From JAUILH01 sp965230535 (GTDB taxonomy: Bacteria; Bacteroidota; Bacteroidia; Flavobacteriales_D; JAUILH01): 64,000 nucleotides of DNA. The notes under the pieces are model-generated. The model made no database searches. It was given only the letters and a program-made list of their open reading frames with translations, and was not told the DNA's origin. The stretch spans positions 1,054,001 through 1,118,000 of the forward strand of contig OZ246010.1 in the NCBI GenBank assembly GCA_965230535.1. The letters run 5' to 3'. The position numbers and the translations under genes were made by a program. This document shows, piece by piece, positions 1 through 9,643 of this stretch (positions are counted from its first letter, which is position 1; each line of letters starts with the position of its first letter).

Positions 1-810
1 CTTAGTGAGCCTTTTGTGCCAACCGATTACTGTGGTTTTGCTAAACCAGTTCAAATAATGATACAAATAAATCCAGGTCACAAAAATTTGCACCTTGATG
101 GTAAACGACTCATGAAAATAGAAAGATGGTCCATCTCCGTAACCCACCAAATCCGACAAATGTGCTACAGCCACATGAAACCCGTTTTCCATAGTCATTT
201 CCTTGGTTGAATCTGAAATGACGTATTCGCTGCCATCAATATTGAAATAGCCAATCAAAAACGGAATCAGAACCATCAGGCCAATATTGAGATAACCAAT
301 ACTGCTCTTACTTTTCAAAGTTCCGTAGAGCATGAAAAACGCTGTAAACAAGTATACATGGATAATCGTTGGTAAAAAGATTCCGATCCAAAGATTGTAT
401 TCCGGAACCTCCCTCAAAAGAATAGACAACAGTCCAAAAGCTGCCATCAATCCCAAAGAATAGATCTTCTTCTTAAAAAAGACAAGACCAATGGCCAGCC
501 CCAAAACCATGAGTACAAAACCATTGTTCCAGGTTTGATATTCCCGTATAATACTAACATCAACACTTTCTGTTAATAGCAAAATCCAGGGCAGACAAAA
601 CAGAAAAGCCAGAGCAACTGCCATCCATTTCCATTGAATCCAGTTAACAAAATAGCTCTTTTGATCCAACCAATTAATCTCCGTCAGGTAATGAAGCGGT
701 CCCAAAATAGCATAAACCAAAAGGAATAATTCAAAGGGCATAAGATAGGCCAGCCAGAGAGACAACATCATCAGGCCTGTATTCAGCAAATCTATGTTCT
801 TCACATTCAT
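1..810 (-). CDS. Multi-pass membrane protein of unknown function (3' end outside window)
   Basis: Reading the minus strand from the ATG at 810, the frame stays open for 270 codons to the window edge, so the C-terminus is missing. The product is very hydrophobic, with about seven or eight likely helices separated by short charged loops, and an early conserved-looking stretch GPLHYLTEINWL at residues 37-48. The ATG overlaps the stop of the upstream gene as ATGA (807-810), which implies translational coupling with the TPR membrane protein at 807-2783. I do not recognise a catalytic family. Proteins that look like this occur in Flavobacteria as uncharacterised membrane proteins. The assignment as a real gene rests on the long open frame, the membrane-protein composition and the coupled start. 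Confidence 0.75.
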   Translation of the reverse strand, partial: MNVKNIDLLNTGLMMLSLWLAYLMPFELFLLVYAILGPLHYLTEINWLDQKSYFVNWIQWKWMAVALAFLFCLPWILLLTESVDVSIIREYQTWNNGFVLMVLGLAIGLVFFKKKIYSLGLMAAFGLLSILLREVPEYNLWIGIFLPTIIHVYLFTAFFMLYGTLKSKSSIGYLNIGLMVLIPFLIGYFNIDGSEYVISDSTKEMTMENGFHVAVAHLSDLVGYGDGPSFYFHESFTIKVQIFVTWIYLYHYLNWFSKTTVIGWHKRLTK

Positions 811-2783
811 AGTTCCTTAAATAGATTGATGGCGTCTTCGGGTGTATCTGATTCCAATACATTTAAAGCCAAACCGATAAACTTGTATCTGGAATCAGGC
901 CACTCTGCCAGAAACTCTTTACACTGTAACAAAGCCTTTTCGTAGTCTTCATTAAGTAAAGTATAATGAATCCAACGTTTATAGGCCTCTTCCCTGGAAG
1001 GATGGCTTATCTTCAACAACAGTTCCGATTGTGCCAAGGCCTTTTCCGTCATCCCAAGTTCAGCATAGTGCACTCCCAATTCTAGAGCGTTTCTCTTCAA
1101 AAATGGCGAATAAGTGGCTGCCTCTTCAAAATACGCCAAAGCTTTACTTTTATCTCCAAGCTGTTCAGAAACATATAGCCCTTCCTCGCAAAGCATATCT
1201 GCATATTCAATATCGTTTCCTTTAGTGGCACTTGACTTCAGGGATTCAATTATATGTACACGCCTCAAATGCCTTTCTTTATCAGAATCACAAAGATGAA
1301 GCGCCCCATGAAGCGTTGTACTTGCTCCGATATAATAAGTCTTAAACAAATGTTTTCCCGACGATTCGTACCTCTTTGACAACGATTCCCTGTCACTGTT
1401 AACAATGATGAAAAGAAAGCCAAGAACCGCAAACCCAATAGCTGGAAAAAACCTTGTCATATCCGCATTTTTCAAGGACAATCTTGATAGAAGTACTACC
1501 ATCAAACATAAAATTATCGGGGCAGGTAATGAAAACAGATCCCAATCGGCTTCCATACCCAACAAAGGATTAAATACAAAGAAGAAGCTGATGAACGGAA
1601 TCAATATTGAAACAACGAAAACAATCGTAGGGTCATTCCAATTAATTTGAGATCTATACTTAATAAGTACCAGAGAGATCATAAATATCGCTGCTATTGA
1701 CCATATAAAAAACACATTAAAGAAATCGAGCAAATGTGCAAAATCAAATAAGTAATACTGATCCAATGGAGCCGGATCATTGCTTGTGATAGGTAAGAAA
1801 ACAGCTTCTTCTAATTTTTCAGTATCAAAATTCCGACTTTGATCATAACTTTTGAAGACGAAAAAATAGGCCAGTATTCCCACAATATGCGCTGGCACAA
1901 GATAAAACAACAGGGCTCTTTTCATCGTCAACTTGGTCCGAAAAGCCCGAGACACATGCCAAATAATAAGCATCATTAAAATCGGGAGCCACAAAAGAAA
2001 AAGAATGTGCGTAAAAACTGATAACAACACCGAAATCCCCAGTACTATTAACCTCCAGTTTTGTTTGTACTTAAGGTAGAACGCAAGCTGCACCGACAAC
2101 ACCAACATCATGGTAATACCTAAAGCATAAATCTCATAATGATGGTAAAAAATTTGAGAGAATGGGGCCAAGATTCCAACCACTGCTGCAATCACCTTCA
2201 ATACTCTCGATTTTAACATGTCTTCGCAAAACAGAAGCCAGGTAAATACCCATATCATTCCGCAGACTTTCCCCAACAATTCAAACGCCTCCAGATTGTC
2301 AATCTTAAGAAAGTAAGACATTATATAGACCGTGAAAAAGCTTGTCCTCTCTCCTATTTTTGAATCTTTAAAATCAAGACTTGTGAGCTCAGCAATGATC
2401 TCCGAATTCAACTCTGTGACCATATACCCCGGTCCTTTTCCAATATCAAAGGCGTCTCCATAAATATCGTAATAGATGGGTAGAAGGTCGTACAACTGAC
2501 CAAACAAGAGTGCAAACAGCAAGAAAAGCATCAATTTTTGATTTCTTGGAATGCCTTTCAAATAAGTCACATCAAATGAGACTTCCTTATTGAGCAAAAA
2601 CGGCACACATGACAGGATAAAAAGTCCAATACCAATTATACTTATATGATTGGGTAAAAATGCAAAGTGATTAAACCCCCACAACTTTTCAGGAAACAAA
2701 CCGGCAACAACAAACAAACTGGCAAGTACTGCAAGTACAGTATTTGCTACAATATTTGCTCTGGATTGATGCCCTAAATTCAA
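807..2783 (-). CDS. Polytopic membrane protein with C-terminal TPR repeats, GT-C-like
   Basis: The 658-residue product has roughly ten to twelve hydrophobic segments in residues 10-470, then a soluble tail of about 150 residues with TPR-like helical repeats (for example the segment with DKSKALAYFEEAATYSP and the following AELGMTEKALAQSELLL). This architecture resembles GT-C fold glycosyltransferases of the PMT/TMTC type that carry TPRs, but I see no diagnostic acidic motif strong enough to claim catalysis. An early periplasmic-looking loop rich in D, E and Y (residues about 100-145) could be the active-site loop. Initiation must be at a TTG at 2783: an in-frame TAG lies five codons upstream and no ATG occurs before the membrane region. 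It is coupled to the downstream membrane gene and diverges from the surface-protein operon at 2938. Confidence 0.7.
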   Translation of the reverse strand: MNLGHQSRANIVANTVLAVLASLFVVAGLFPEKLWGFNHFAFLPNHISIIGIGLFILSCVPFLLNKEVSFDVTYLKGIPRNQKLMLFLLFALLFGQLYDLLPIYYDIYGDAFDIGKGPGYMVTELNSEIIAELTSLDFKDSKIGERTSFFTVYIMSYFLKIDNLEAFELLGKVCGMIWVFTWLLFCEDMLKSRVLKVIAAVVGILAPFSQIFYHHYEIYALGITMMLVLSVQLAFYLKYKQNWRLIVLGISVLLSVFTHILFLLWLPILMMLIIWHVSRAFRTKLTMKRALLFYLVPAHIVGILAYFFVFKSYDQSRNFDTEKLEEAVFLPITSNDPAPLDQYYLFDFAHLLDFFNVFFIWSIAAIFMISLVLIKYRSQINWNDPTIVFVVSILIPFISFFFVFNPLLGMEADWDLFSLPAPIILCLMVVLLSRLSLKNADMTRFFPAIGFAVLGFLFIIVNSDRESLSKRYESSGKHLFKTYYIGASTTLHGALHLCDSDKERHLRRVHIIESLKSSATKGNDIEYADMLCEEGLYVSEQLGDKSKALAYFEEAATYSPFLKRNALELGVHYAELGMTEKALAQSELLLKISHPSREEAYKRWIHYTLLNEDYEKALLQCKEFLAEWPDSRYKFIGLALNVLESDTPEDAINLFKEL

Positions 2784-2908
2784 AACTGACTTAAACTATT
2801 TTTTGACGTTTATTAACTGTTTTGCTGCAAGTTTGTCATTAATTCTGACATAACTTAAAAATAACTAGAGATCATTTCAAAAAATCCCGTTTGTTGTCGT
2901 TTTTTCAC

Positions 2909-2916
2909 TACATTTG
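2909..2916 (+). promoter_or_regulatory. -7 promoter element TACATTTG
   Basis: TACATTTG matches the Bacteroidota -7 consensus TAnnTTTG. A TTTG lies at 2890-2893, but the 15-bp gap is shorter than usual, so the -33 box is uncertain. A start near 2922 leaves a 15-base leader before the ATG at 2938. The element overlaps the upstream in-frame TTG at 2914, which therefore cannot be the initiation codon. Confidence 0.55.
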
Positions 2917-2937
2917 ACCCTACAAAACTACGCCAAC

Positions 2938-4782
2938 ATGTCAAAAATTAACTACATTCTCGCTTTCGTAGCGGTAATGGCCGTGTTCTCTGGTCAAACA
3001 CAAACAGCAAACGAATCTCAAGGATCAAGTGCTCTTGGAAACATTTCAAGTGGTGATTACAACGTTGCCTTTGGAGACAGTGCCGGTAAAACGGTATCTA
3101 CTGGTAGTAACAACGTTTTCGTTGGGGAATCTTCAGGTGTAAGTGTTACCAACTCATCAGATAATACCATGATTGGTCGTCAGGCTGGTAAAAGTTTTAC
3201 CACTGGTACAGATAACACCATCATTGGAGCCAGAGCTGCTGAAAATGGAACTGGTACTGACTGGGTAGTAATTGGTACAGAAGCAGGTAATTTGCTTACA
3301 ACCAGTTCTGATGTTGTAATTATCGGTGAAGAAGCGGCGCACAGTGCAACTGGTGGTAGTGACCTTGTAATTATTGGTGAAGATGCCGGATACAACAACC
3401 AGGGTAATGACAATACATTTGTGGGGAACAATTCCGGAAGACGAAATACTACAGGATATAGAAATGCCTTTTTTGGAAATGAGTCTGGCTACGATAATAC
3501 TACCGGAAGTCATAACACAGCTATTGGAGATTCTGCCGGTATCGATGGAAGTACAGGAATTGCCAACACCTATTTAGGAGCAGCCTCTGGTGCTGCCAAC
3601 GAATATGGAAGTTACAACACTTTCGTAGGAGCCTATGCGGGTTACGACAATAACAGAACAAATCAAAGTGCTGGTGTTAGTAGAAATACTTACTTAGGAT
3701 TTAAAGCTGGTTATACCAATCGTGAAGGACAAGACAATGTTGGAATTGGGTATGATGCTGATTACTTCTCCAATACTGAAAACCGTAACACATTTATTGG
3801 ATCTAGTGCAGGTATTTATGGAGACGACAACGTGGCAATTGGTTATAATGTAACTGCCGGAACATCTAACAGTCAACGTTCTGACTATTCGGTAACCATT
3901 GGTAGTAGTGCTTACAACAGAGGTGACTATAATACATTGATAGGATATAATGTTACTATCACGGACGGTTCTTGTGAAAACAACATACTTATTGGTCGAC
4001 AAGCCAACGTAGATAACAACTCAGATAACACCATTGGAGTGGGACGCAGTGCCTCTATGGATGCCAGTGATGAAGCCATTGGTATTGGGTATTTAAGTTC
4101 TATGACAGGAGCAGACAGTTCTGTATCCATTGGATCACGTAGTACAATTACCGCAGCAAGAACGGTTAGTATCGGATACGAGAATACTATAAGTGGTTAC
4201 AACTCTATTGCCATTGGAAACGGTGTGACGGTAGCCGCCAATAACGAAACTTATATAGGAAACGCTTCCATGACAAGCATAGGTGGAGCGGTTAACTGGA
4301 CTGCCACATCTGATGGACGATTTAAAACCAATGTACAAAGTAATGTGCCGGGTCTGGACTTCATAACACGACTTGAACCTGTTACCTATCAATTTGACAT
4401 GGATAAGCTCCATGCTTTCGATGGAACACATGCCAACGACAATCTAAAAGGTGAGATAAGTTATACAGGCTTCATAGCACAGGATGTTCATAAAACAGCA
4501 CTCGATATAGGCTACGACTTTAGTGGTATAAAAGTCCCGGACGATCCTGAAACCGAGAAATTTGGAATTAGATATGCTGAATTTGTTCCTTCATTGGTAG
4601 AGTCAATCAAGGAATTGAATGATAAAATCAATCGACAAACCATTGTCATTGAAAACCAAAAGAAAACAATAGAAACCTATCAGGCCATGCTTGATCAGAT
4701 GAATACAAAACTTGAAACAATTGAAGCTCAGGTTAGACTGAATTCTCTGAATGGTTCTACTGCTTCATCTGGTAACAAGTAG
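2938..4782 (+). CDS. Secreted beta-roll repeat protein with C-terminal S74 chaperone domain
   Basis: The 614-residue protein begins with a signal peptide (MSKINYILAFVAVMAVFSG). Residues about 35-440 are a long run of degenerate repeats of the pattern N-T-x-I-G-x-x-A-G alternating with short G/T/N-rich turns, like the trimeric beta-roll heads of YadA and of fibre proteins. From about residue 456 comes the S74 intramolecular chaperone: SDGRFK carries the Ser-Asp pair used for autocleavage, followed by the conserved TGFIAQDV and RYAEFVPSLVESIKEL segments. A coiled coil fills the last 50 residues. In phage tailspikes this domain trimerises the fibre and then cuts itself off. No T9SS tail is visible. 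The start is set by the signal peptide and the promoter at 2909. The next gene follows after 3 bases, so the two are co-transcribed. Confidence 0.85.
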   Translation: MSKINYILAFVAVMAVFSGQTQTANESQGSSALGNISSGDYNVAFGDSAGKTVSTGSNNVFVGESSGVSVTNSSDNTMIGRQAGKSFTTGTDNTIIGARAAENGTGTDWVVIGTEAGNLLTTSSDVVIIGEEAAHSATGGSDLVIIGEDAGYNNQGNDNTFVGNNSGRRNTTGYRNAFFGNESGYDNTTGSHNTAIGDSAGIDGSTGIANTYLGAASGAANEYGSYNTFVGAYAGYDNNRTNQSAGVSRNTYLGFKAGYTNREGQDNVGIGYDADYFSNTENRNTFIGSSAGIYGDDNVAIGYNVTAGTSNSQRSDYSVTIGSSAYNRGDYNTLIGYNVTITDGSCENNILIGRQANVDNNSDNTIGVGRSASMDASDEAIGIGYLSSMTGADSSVSIGSRSTITAARTVSIGYENTISGYNSIAIGNGVTVAANNETYIGNASMTSIGGAVNWTATSDGRFKTNVQSNVPGLDFITRLEPVTYQFDMDKLHAFDGTHANDNLKGEISYTGFIAQDVHKTALDIGYDFSGIKVPDDPETEKFGIRYAEFVPSLVESIKELNDKINRQTIVIENQKKTIETYQAMLDQMNTKLETIEAQVRLNSLNGSTASSGNK

Positions 4783-4785
4783 CAT

Positions 4786-7700
4786 ATGTTTTCCTACTTA
4801 AACAAATCGTGGTCTACTTTGGCGACAATTTGCCTGTTCTCTCATATGGGCATGAGTCAAATAACCCTAACCGGAACCGAAACTCAGGTTAATACGACGA
4901 CTGCCAATTCGCAGATTGAAGCTGCTGTGTCTATCGATACAGCTGGAAATGCTGTTGTTGTTTGGTCCAGCTTCCTTCAGGATTCTGATGATTACGGAAT
5001 TTATTTTCAGAGATATGATGCTACCGGAGCCGCTGCCGGATCAGAAACTGCTGTAAACACATCCTTTTCTGGTGGACAACGTCATCCTGATGTGACATCC
5101 AGTGACGCTGGTTATACCATTGTTTGGCAAGATGAAACAACAGATGGTGATGGTTATGGAATTTACAGAAGATCTTATAACGCCTCTGGAAGTGCTATTT
5201 CAAGTCAGGCAAGAGTTAACTCAACAACAACAGGAAATCAACAATTGCCTCAGGTTGCATCAGATGTAGATGGGAACTTTACCGTTGTATGGATGTCTGA
5301 AGGCACGGACGGAGATGATTACGGAATTTACAGAAGACGTTATTTAGCCAACACTGCTGCTTTAGAATCTCAGGTTCTGGTAAATGCGACCACAGCTGGT
5401 TACCAGGGACATCCGGCCATTGGAATGAACCATTCTGGTGTAGGTGTTATAGCATGGCAATCGGCCGATACAGATGATCACGGTATCTATGCTCAGGTTT
5501 ACGATAACTCAGGTGTTGTCACAGTCTCTGAATTTTTAGTTAATTCTACAGAAACCGGAAATCAACAAAATCCGGCTGTTGCGGTTAACAACAATGGTGA
5601 TTTCATGATCGTATGGTCCAGCATGGATCAGGATGGCGATCACTACGGTATTTATGGTCAACTTTTCAATAGTTCAGGAACTGCAATTGGTTCAGAGTTC
5701 TTAATCAATTCAACGACAGCAAGTACTCAGGACAATGCCTCAATAGCGGCTACAAGTTCTGGTAGTTTCGTTGTATCGTGGACAGGATTTGATTCTGACG
5801 GCGACAAAGCAGGTGTGTATGCGCGAACATTTGGACCAACTGGTACTGCTGCCGGAACTGAAGTACAAATTAACACCACAACCAATGAATATCAGCAACT
5901 ATCTGATGTAGCTGTATTCACAGAAACTCACAATGCAGTTATTGCATGGCAGGATGGAAACAGAAGTTCTTCAACATCTGCGGATGGAGATGATTACGGA
6001 ATTTTCATTCAGACAGCTGACATCATTGATAACATAGATCCTGTGGCTGTATGTCAAAACATTACAGTTTATTTGGATGGGTCAGGTAATGTGTCTATCA
6101 CCGCTGCTGATGTTGACGGTGGTTCTTCAGACAATATTGGAATCACCAGTTATGCGATCAACACAAGTTCATTTACCTGTGCTGATATAGGCGCAAACAC
6201 TGTGACACTGACGGTAAGTGATGCCGAAGGAAACTCAGACAATTGTACAGCTACAGTAACTGTTCAGGATACAATTTCTCCTACGGCTTCATGTCAAAAC
6301 ATTACAGTATATTTAGATGGAACAGGTAATGCTTCTATCACATCAGCTGACGTTGACAACGGATCTTCTGATAACTGTTCTACACCATCACTTGGTATTG
6401 ATGTAAGTTCGTTTACTTGCGCCAACATAGGAGCAAACACGGTAACGCTTACCGCAACGGATGCTGAAGGGAATTCCTCTACTTGTACTGCTACAGTTAC
6501 AGTTCAGGACACCATTTCTCCTACTGCCTCATGTCAGAATATCACAGCTTATTTGGACGGTTCAGGAAATGCGACCATTACTGCAGCTGATATAGACAAT
6601 GGATCTTCCGATAATTGTGGAACGCCTTCTTTAAGCATCAGCCAAAGTTCATTTACATGTTCTGATATAGGCGCAAATACTGTAACGTTAACAGCTACTG
6701 ATGGTGGAAGTAATACATCAACATGCACTGCAACCGTTACCATTCTGGATACCATTTCTCCAACTGTGGCCTGTCAGAACATCACAGTATACCTTGATGG
6801 TTCGGGTAATGCGACTATTACTGCAGCTGACGTTGACAATGGATCTTCTGATAACTGTGGGACGCCAAGCTTGGGAATTGACGTTTCAAGTTTCACTTGC
6901 GCCAATATTGGTGCCAATACAGTTAACCTTACTGCTACAGATGGAAGTTCCAATTCTTCATCCTGCTCCGCAACTGTAACCGTACTAGATACCATTTCAC
7001 CTGTAGTTTCATGTCAAAATTTGACTGTATATCTTAATGCAGCAGGAAATGCAACCATCACCACCGGAGATATCGACAATGGTTCTACTGACAACTGTGG
7101 GACGCCTTCACTAAGTCTTGACCTAAGTACATTCACATGTACAAACGTTGGAACGAATACAGTAACACTAACCGGAACCGATGGCAGTTCGAATAGCTCA
7201 ACATGCACAGCAACTGTGACAGTGTTAGATACCATCTCTCCTACTGCATCTTGTCAAAACATCACTGTATATCTTGATGGAACAGGCAATGCCAGTATTA
7301 CTGCCGGTGACATTGATAATGGTTCTACAGATAACTGCGGAACACCATCACTTGGTATTGACGTAAGTACTTTTAGCTGCACTGATTTAGGAACGAATAC
7401 TGTGACTTTGACAGCTACGGACGCCAGTTCAAACGCTTCTACGTGTACAGCAACTGTAACAGTGTTAGATACCATTTCACCAGTAATGACATGTCAAAAC
7501 ATCACGGTGTATGTAGACGGTTCTGGTAATGCAAGTATCACTGCTACGGATATTGACAATGGATCGTCAGACAATTGTAGCGTACCTACCCTAAGCATTG
7601 ATGTGAGTTCATTCACTTGTTCTGATCTTGGAGCAAATACTGTGGTATTAACAGGAACTGATGCCAATTCAAATTCATCTACCTGTAGCGCAACAGTAAC

Positions 7701-9609
7701 TGTATTGGATACTATTTCCCCAACTGTTTCAAATTGTCCTACGGATATTTCAATCAATACAAACAATACAGGATGTACTGGTATTGCTACATGGACCGCT
7801 CCTACTTTCAACGACAACTGTAGCTTTACAAGCACATCAACTCATAACTCCGGAGATGTATTCCCGGTAGGTATTACCACAGTAACTTATACGGTAAGTG
7901 ATCCAAGTGGGAACTCTAACACTTGTCAGTTCACCGTAACTGTGACAGATGATATTGCGGTCGTTCTGGACAGCACGAATGATGCACTTTGCTTTGGATC
8001 TGCAGACGGGCAAGCATTTATTACTCCAACCGGAGGTTCCGGAACATATACTTACGACTGGGATTTTGATGGAACTGGCGACACAGACGATAATGAAGAC
8101 GAATTATTGAGTGCAGGAACATGGAATGTTACTGTAACTGATGCTAATGGCTGTACTACTTCCACATCTGCTGTAATTGGTGAACCTACTCAGGTGGCAG
8201 TTGTGCTTGATAGCATCACTCAACCAGATTGTGGTCAATCAGATGGAGCCGCTTATATTACTATTTCAGGTGGTACACCAAACTACATCTTTGATTGGGA
8301 CAATGATGGCACTGGTGATAATGATGACACTGAAGATTTACTCAATATCCCAGCAGGTACTTACACTGTTATCGGAATTGATGCAAACGGATGTACTGAT
8401 ACACTTGACGTGAATGTGAGTAATCCATTTGGACCAACCTTGACATCTGTTTCAACTGATGTGCTTTGCTTCCAGGATACAACCGGAGCAATCGATTTAA
8501 CTGTTAGCAGCACCATTCCATACACCATTGACTGGGACAACGATGGTACTGGTGATAATGACGATACAGAAGACCTAATGAACCTTGGAGCCGGAGTTTA
8601 TACTGTGACTGTGGTAGATACCAACAACTGTAGTATTTCTTTATCCGACACCATTAACAGTCCAAGTCAAATAATGACCACGGAGATGATCACGCCTCCT
8701 ACTTGTCTGAATGATTCTGATGCTGTTGTTACTTTGACTGTTTCAGGTGGTACACCTGGATATGACGTTATGTGGTTTAACAACGACACAACATTAACCG
8801 TTGACTCCTTAAGTGCTGGTACTTATACTTTCAGTATTATGGATGCCAATTCATGTGTTCTGACTGATTCTGTAACTATAACTGATCCAACTTTCTCAGC
8901 TACAATTGATGTAACGGACATTTCTTGTAATGGAGAACAGGATGGAGAAATCACCGTAACGCCTGTTGGAGGAACACCAAATTATACCATTCTATGGTCA
9001 ACAACAGATACAACATTTACCATCGACTCTTTAATGATGGGGACTTACAGTTTTGTGTGGACTGATTCCAATGGATGTGTATACGAAGACAGCGCAACAA
9101 TAGTTGAGCCTGCTGCTTTGTCATTGTCTGCAGTTTCTACTGACGAGATGTTTGGAAACGACGGTACCATAGACTTAACTGTATCCGGAGGTACGCCTGG
9201 TTACACTTACGACTGGGACAATGATGGAACTGGTGATAATGACGACACCGAGGATTTAAATAGCTTAGTTAGCGGAAATTATACAGTGATCGTAATTGAT
9301 ACCAATGGATGTTCTGATACACTCACCATTGATGTGGGAAGTCAGGTTGGTGTATTCGAGAATGATGCAAACGATTTTGTCTTGTATCCGAATCCAACGA
9401 ACGGACAATTCTATATTGAATTCAACACTGCCATTAGTAAACCAAGTACTCTTGAAGTATTGGATGCAAGAGGCAGACTTGTTATGAGCTCAACACTGGG
9501 CTCTGCCAAGAAGCATTTAATAGACCTTGATTTGGTTGAAAGAGGTACTTACCTGATCAAAATAAGTTCTGATGATGCTGTCTTAAGCAAGCAGATAATT
9601 GTTCAATAG
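4786..9609 (+). CDS. Giant T9SS-secreted adhesin with HYR-like and SprB-like repeats
   Basis: The 1607-residue protein has a signal peptide ending near residue 24. Residues 30-410 hold about seven 55-60-residue repeats with G-x-x-V-V-x-W-x-S and D-x-Y-G-I-Y motifs, probably a beta-propeller. Residues 420-980 contain seven tandem 80-residue HYR/Ig-like repeats, each opening with a CQN(I/L)T(V/A)Y-type motif and carrying four conserved cysteines. One divergent HYR copy follows (about 980-1065). Residues 1065-1520 are SprB-like repeats, four of which contain a DWD-x-DGTGD acidic loop that could bind calcium. Residues 1521-1607 are a T9SS type A sorting domain (VLYPNPTNGQFYIEF, then GTYLIKIS). 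The expected role is cell-surface adhesion or gliding, as for SprB. It is the second gene of an operon with the S74 protein at 2938. Confidence 0.9.
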   Translation: MFSYLNKSWSTLATICLFSHMGMSQITLTGTETQVNTTTANSQIEAAVSIDTAGNAVVVWSSFLQDSDDYGIYFQRYDATGAAAGSETAVNTSFSGGQRHPDVTSSDAGYTIVWQDETTDGDGYGIYRRSYNASGSAISSQARVNSTTTGNQQLPQVASDVDGNFTVVWMSEGTDGDDYGIYRRRYLANTAALESQVLVNATTAGYQGHPAIGMNHSGVGVIAWQSADTDDHGIYAQVYDNSGVVTVSEFLVNSTETGNQQNPAVAVNNNGDFMIVWSSMDQDGDHYGIYGQLFNSSGTAIGSEFLINSTTASTQDNASIAATSSGSFVVSWTGFDSDGDKAGVYARTFGPTGTAAGTEVQINTTTNEYQQLSDVAVFTETHNAVIAWQDGNRSSSTSADGDDYGIFIQTADIIDNIDPVAVCQNITVYLDGSGNVSITAADVDGGSSDNIGITSYAINTSSFTCADIGANTVTLTVSDAEGNSDNCTATVTVQDTISPTASCQNITVYLDGTGNASITSADVDNGSSDNCSTPSLGIDVSSFTCANIGANTVTLTATDAEGNSSTCTATVTVQDTISPTASCQNITAYLDGSGNATITAADIDNGSSDNCGTPSLSISQSSFTCSDIGANTVTLTATDGGSNTSTCTATVTILDTISPTVACQNITVYLDGSGNATITAADVDNGSSDNCGTPSLGIDVSSFTCANIGANTVNLTATDGSSNSSSCSATVTVLDTISPVVSCQNLTVYLNAAGNATITTGDIDNGSTDNCGTPSLSLDLSTFTCTNVGTNTVTLTGTDGSSNSSTCTATVTVLDTISPTASCQNITVYLDGTGNASITAGDIDNGSTDNCGTPSLGIDVSTFSCTDLGTNTVTLTATDASSNASTCTATVTVLDTISPVMTCQNITVYVDGSGNASITATDIDNGSSDNCSVPTLSIDVSSFTCSDLGANTVVLTGTDANSNSSTCSATVTVLDTISPTVSNCPTDISINTNNTGCTGIATWTAPTFNDNCSFTSTSTHNSGDVFPVGITTVTYTVSDPSGNSNTCQFTVTVTDDIAVVLDSTNDALCFGSADGQAFITPTGGSGTYTYDWDFDGTGDTDDNEDELLSAGTWNVTVTDANGCTTSTSAVIGEPTQVAVVLDSITQPDCGQSDGAAYITISGGTPNYIFDWDNDGTGDNDDTEDLLNIPAGTYTVIGIDANGCTDTLDVNVSNPFGPTLTSVSTDVLCFQDTTGAIDLTVSSTIPYTIDWDNDGTGDNDDTEDLMNLGAGVYTVTVVDTNNCSISLSDTINSPSQIMTTEMITPPTCLNDSDAVVTLTVSGGTPGYDVMWFNNDTTLTVDSLSAGTYTFSIMDANSCVLTDSVTITDPTFSATIDVTDISCNGEQDGEITVTPVGGTPNYTILWSTTDTTFTIDSLMMGTYSFVWTDSNGCVYEDSATIVEPAALSLSAVSTDEMFGNDGTIDLTVSGGTPGYTYDWDNDGTGDNDDTEDLNSLVSGNYTVIVIDTNGCSDTLTIDVGSQVGVFENDANDFVLYPNPTNGQFYIEFNTAISKPSTLEVLDARGRLVMSSTLGSAKKHLIDLDLVERGTYLIKISSDDAVLSKQIIVQ
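6045..7724 (+). repeat. Seven tandem 240-bp coding repeats
   Basis: Copies start at about 6045, 6285, 6525, 6765, 7005, 7245 and 7485 with an exact 240-bp period (80 codons). The conserved TGTCA(A/G)AA(C/T) near each copy start recurs at fixed spacing up to 7500. Wobble positions differ between copies, so the repeats are protein-level conserved rather than freshly amplified. Reverse-strand open frames over this stretch are by-products of the repetition. Confidence 0.9.
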
Positions 9610-9643
9610 GGAGCCCCAATTATTAAGGTAACGTAAGAGGAAT

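Noticed and set aside
16..210. 64-codon open frame on the plus strand
   Set aside because: The minus strand here carries a continuous 270-codon membrane-protein frame with a coupled start.
2914..2916. TTG start giving an 8-residue longer S74 protein
   Set aside because: It overlaps the TACATTTG promoter element and would place residues before the signal peptide.
3157..4431. Several minus-strand open frames of 67-118 codons
   Set aside because: They are antisense to the repetitive beta-roll gene, whose low-complexity composition keeps the reverse frames open.
6549..7835. Series of 68-113-codon open frames on the minus strand every 240 bases
   Set aside because: They mirror the 240-bp repeats of the plus-strand adhesin and have no start signals or independent sequence character.
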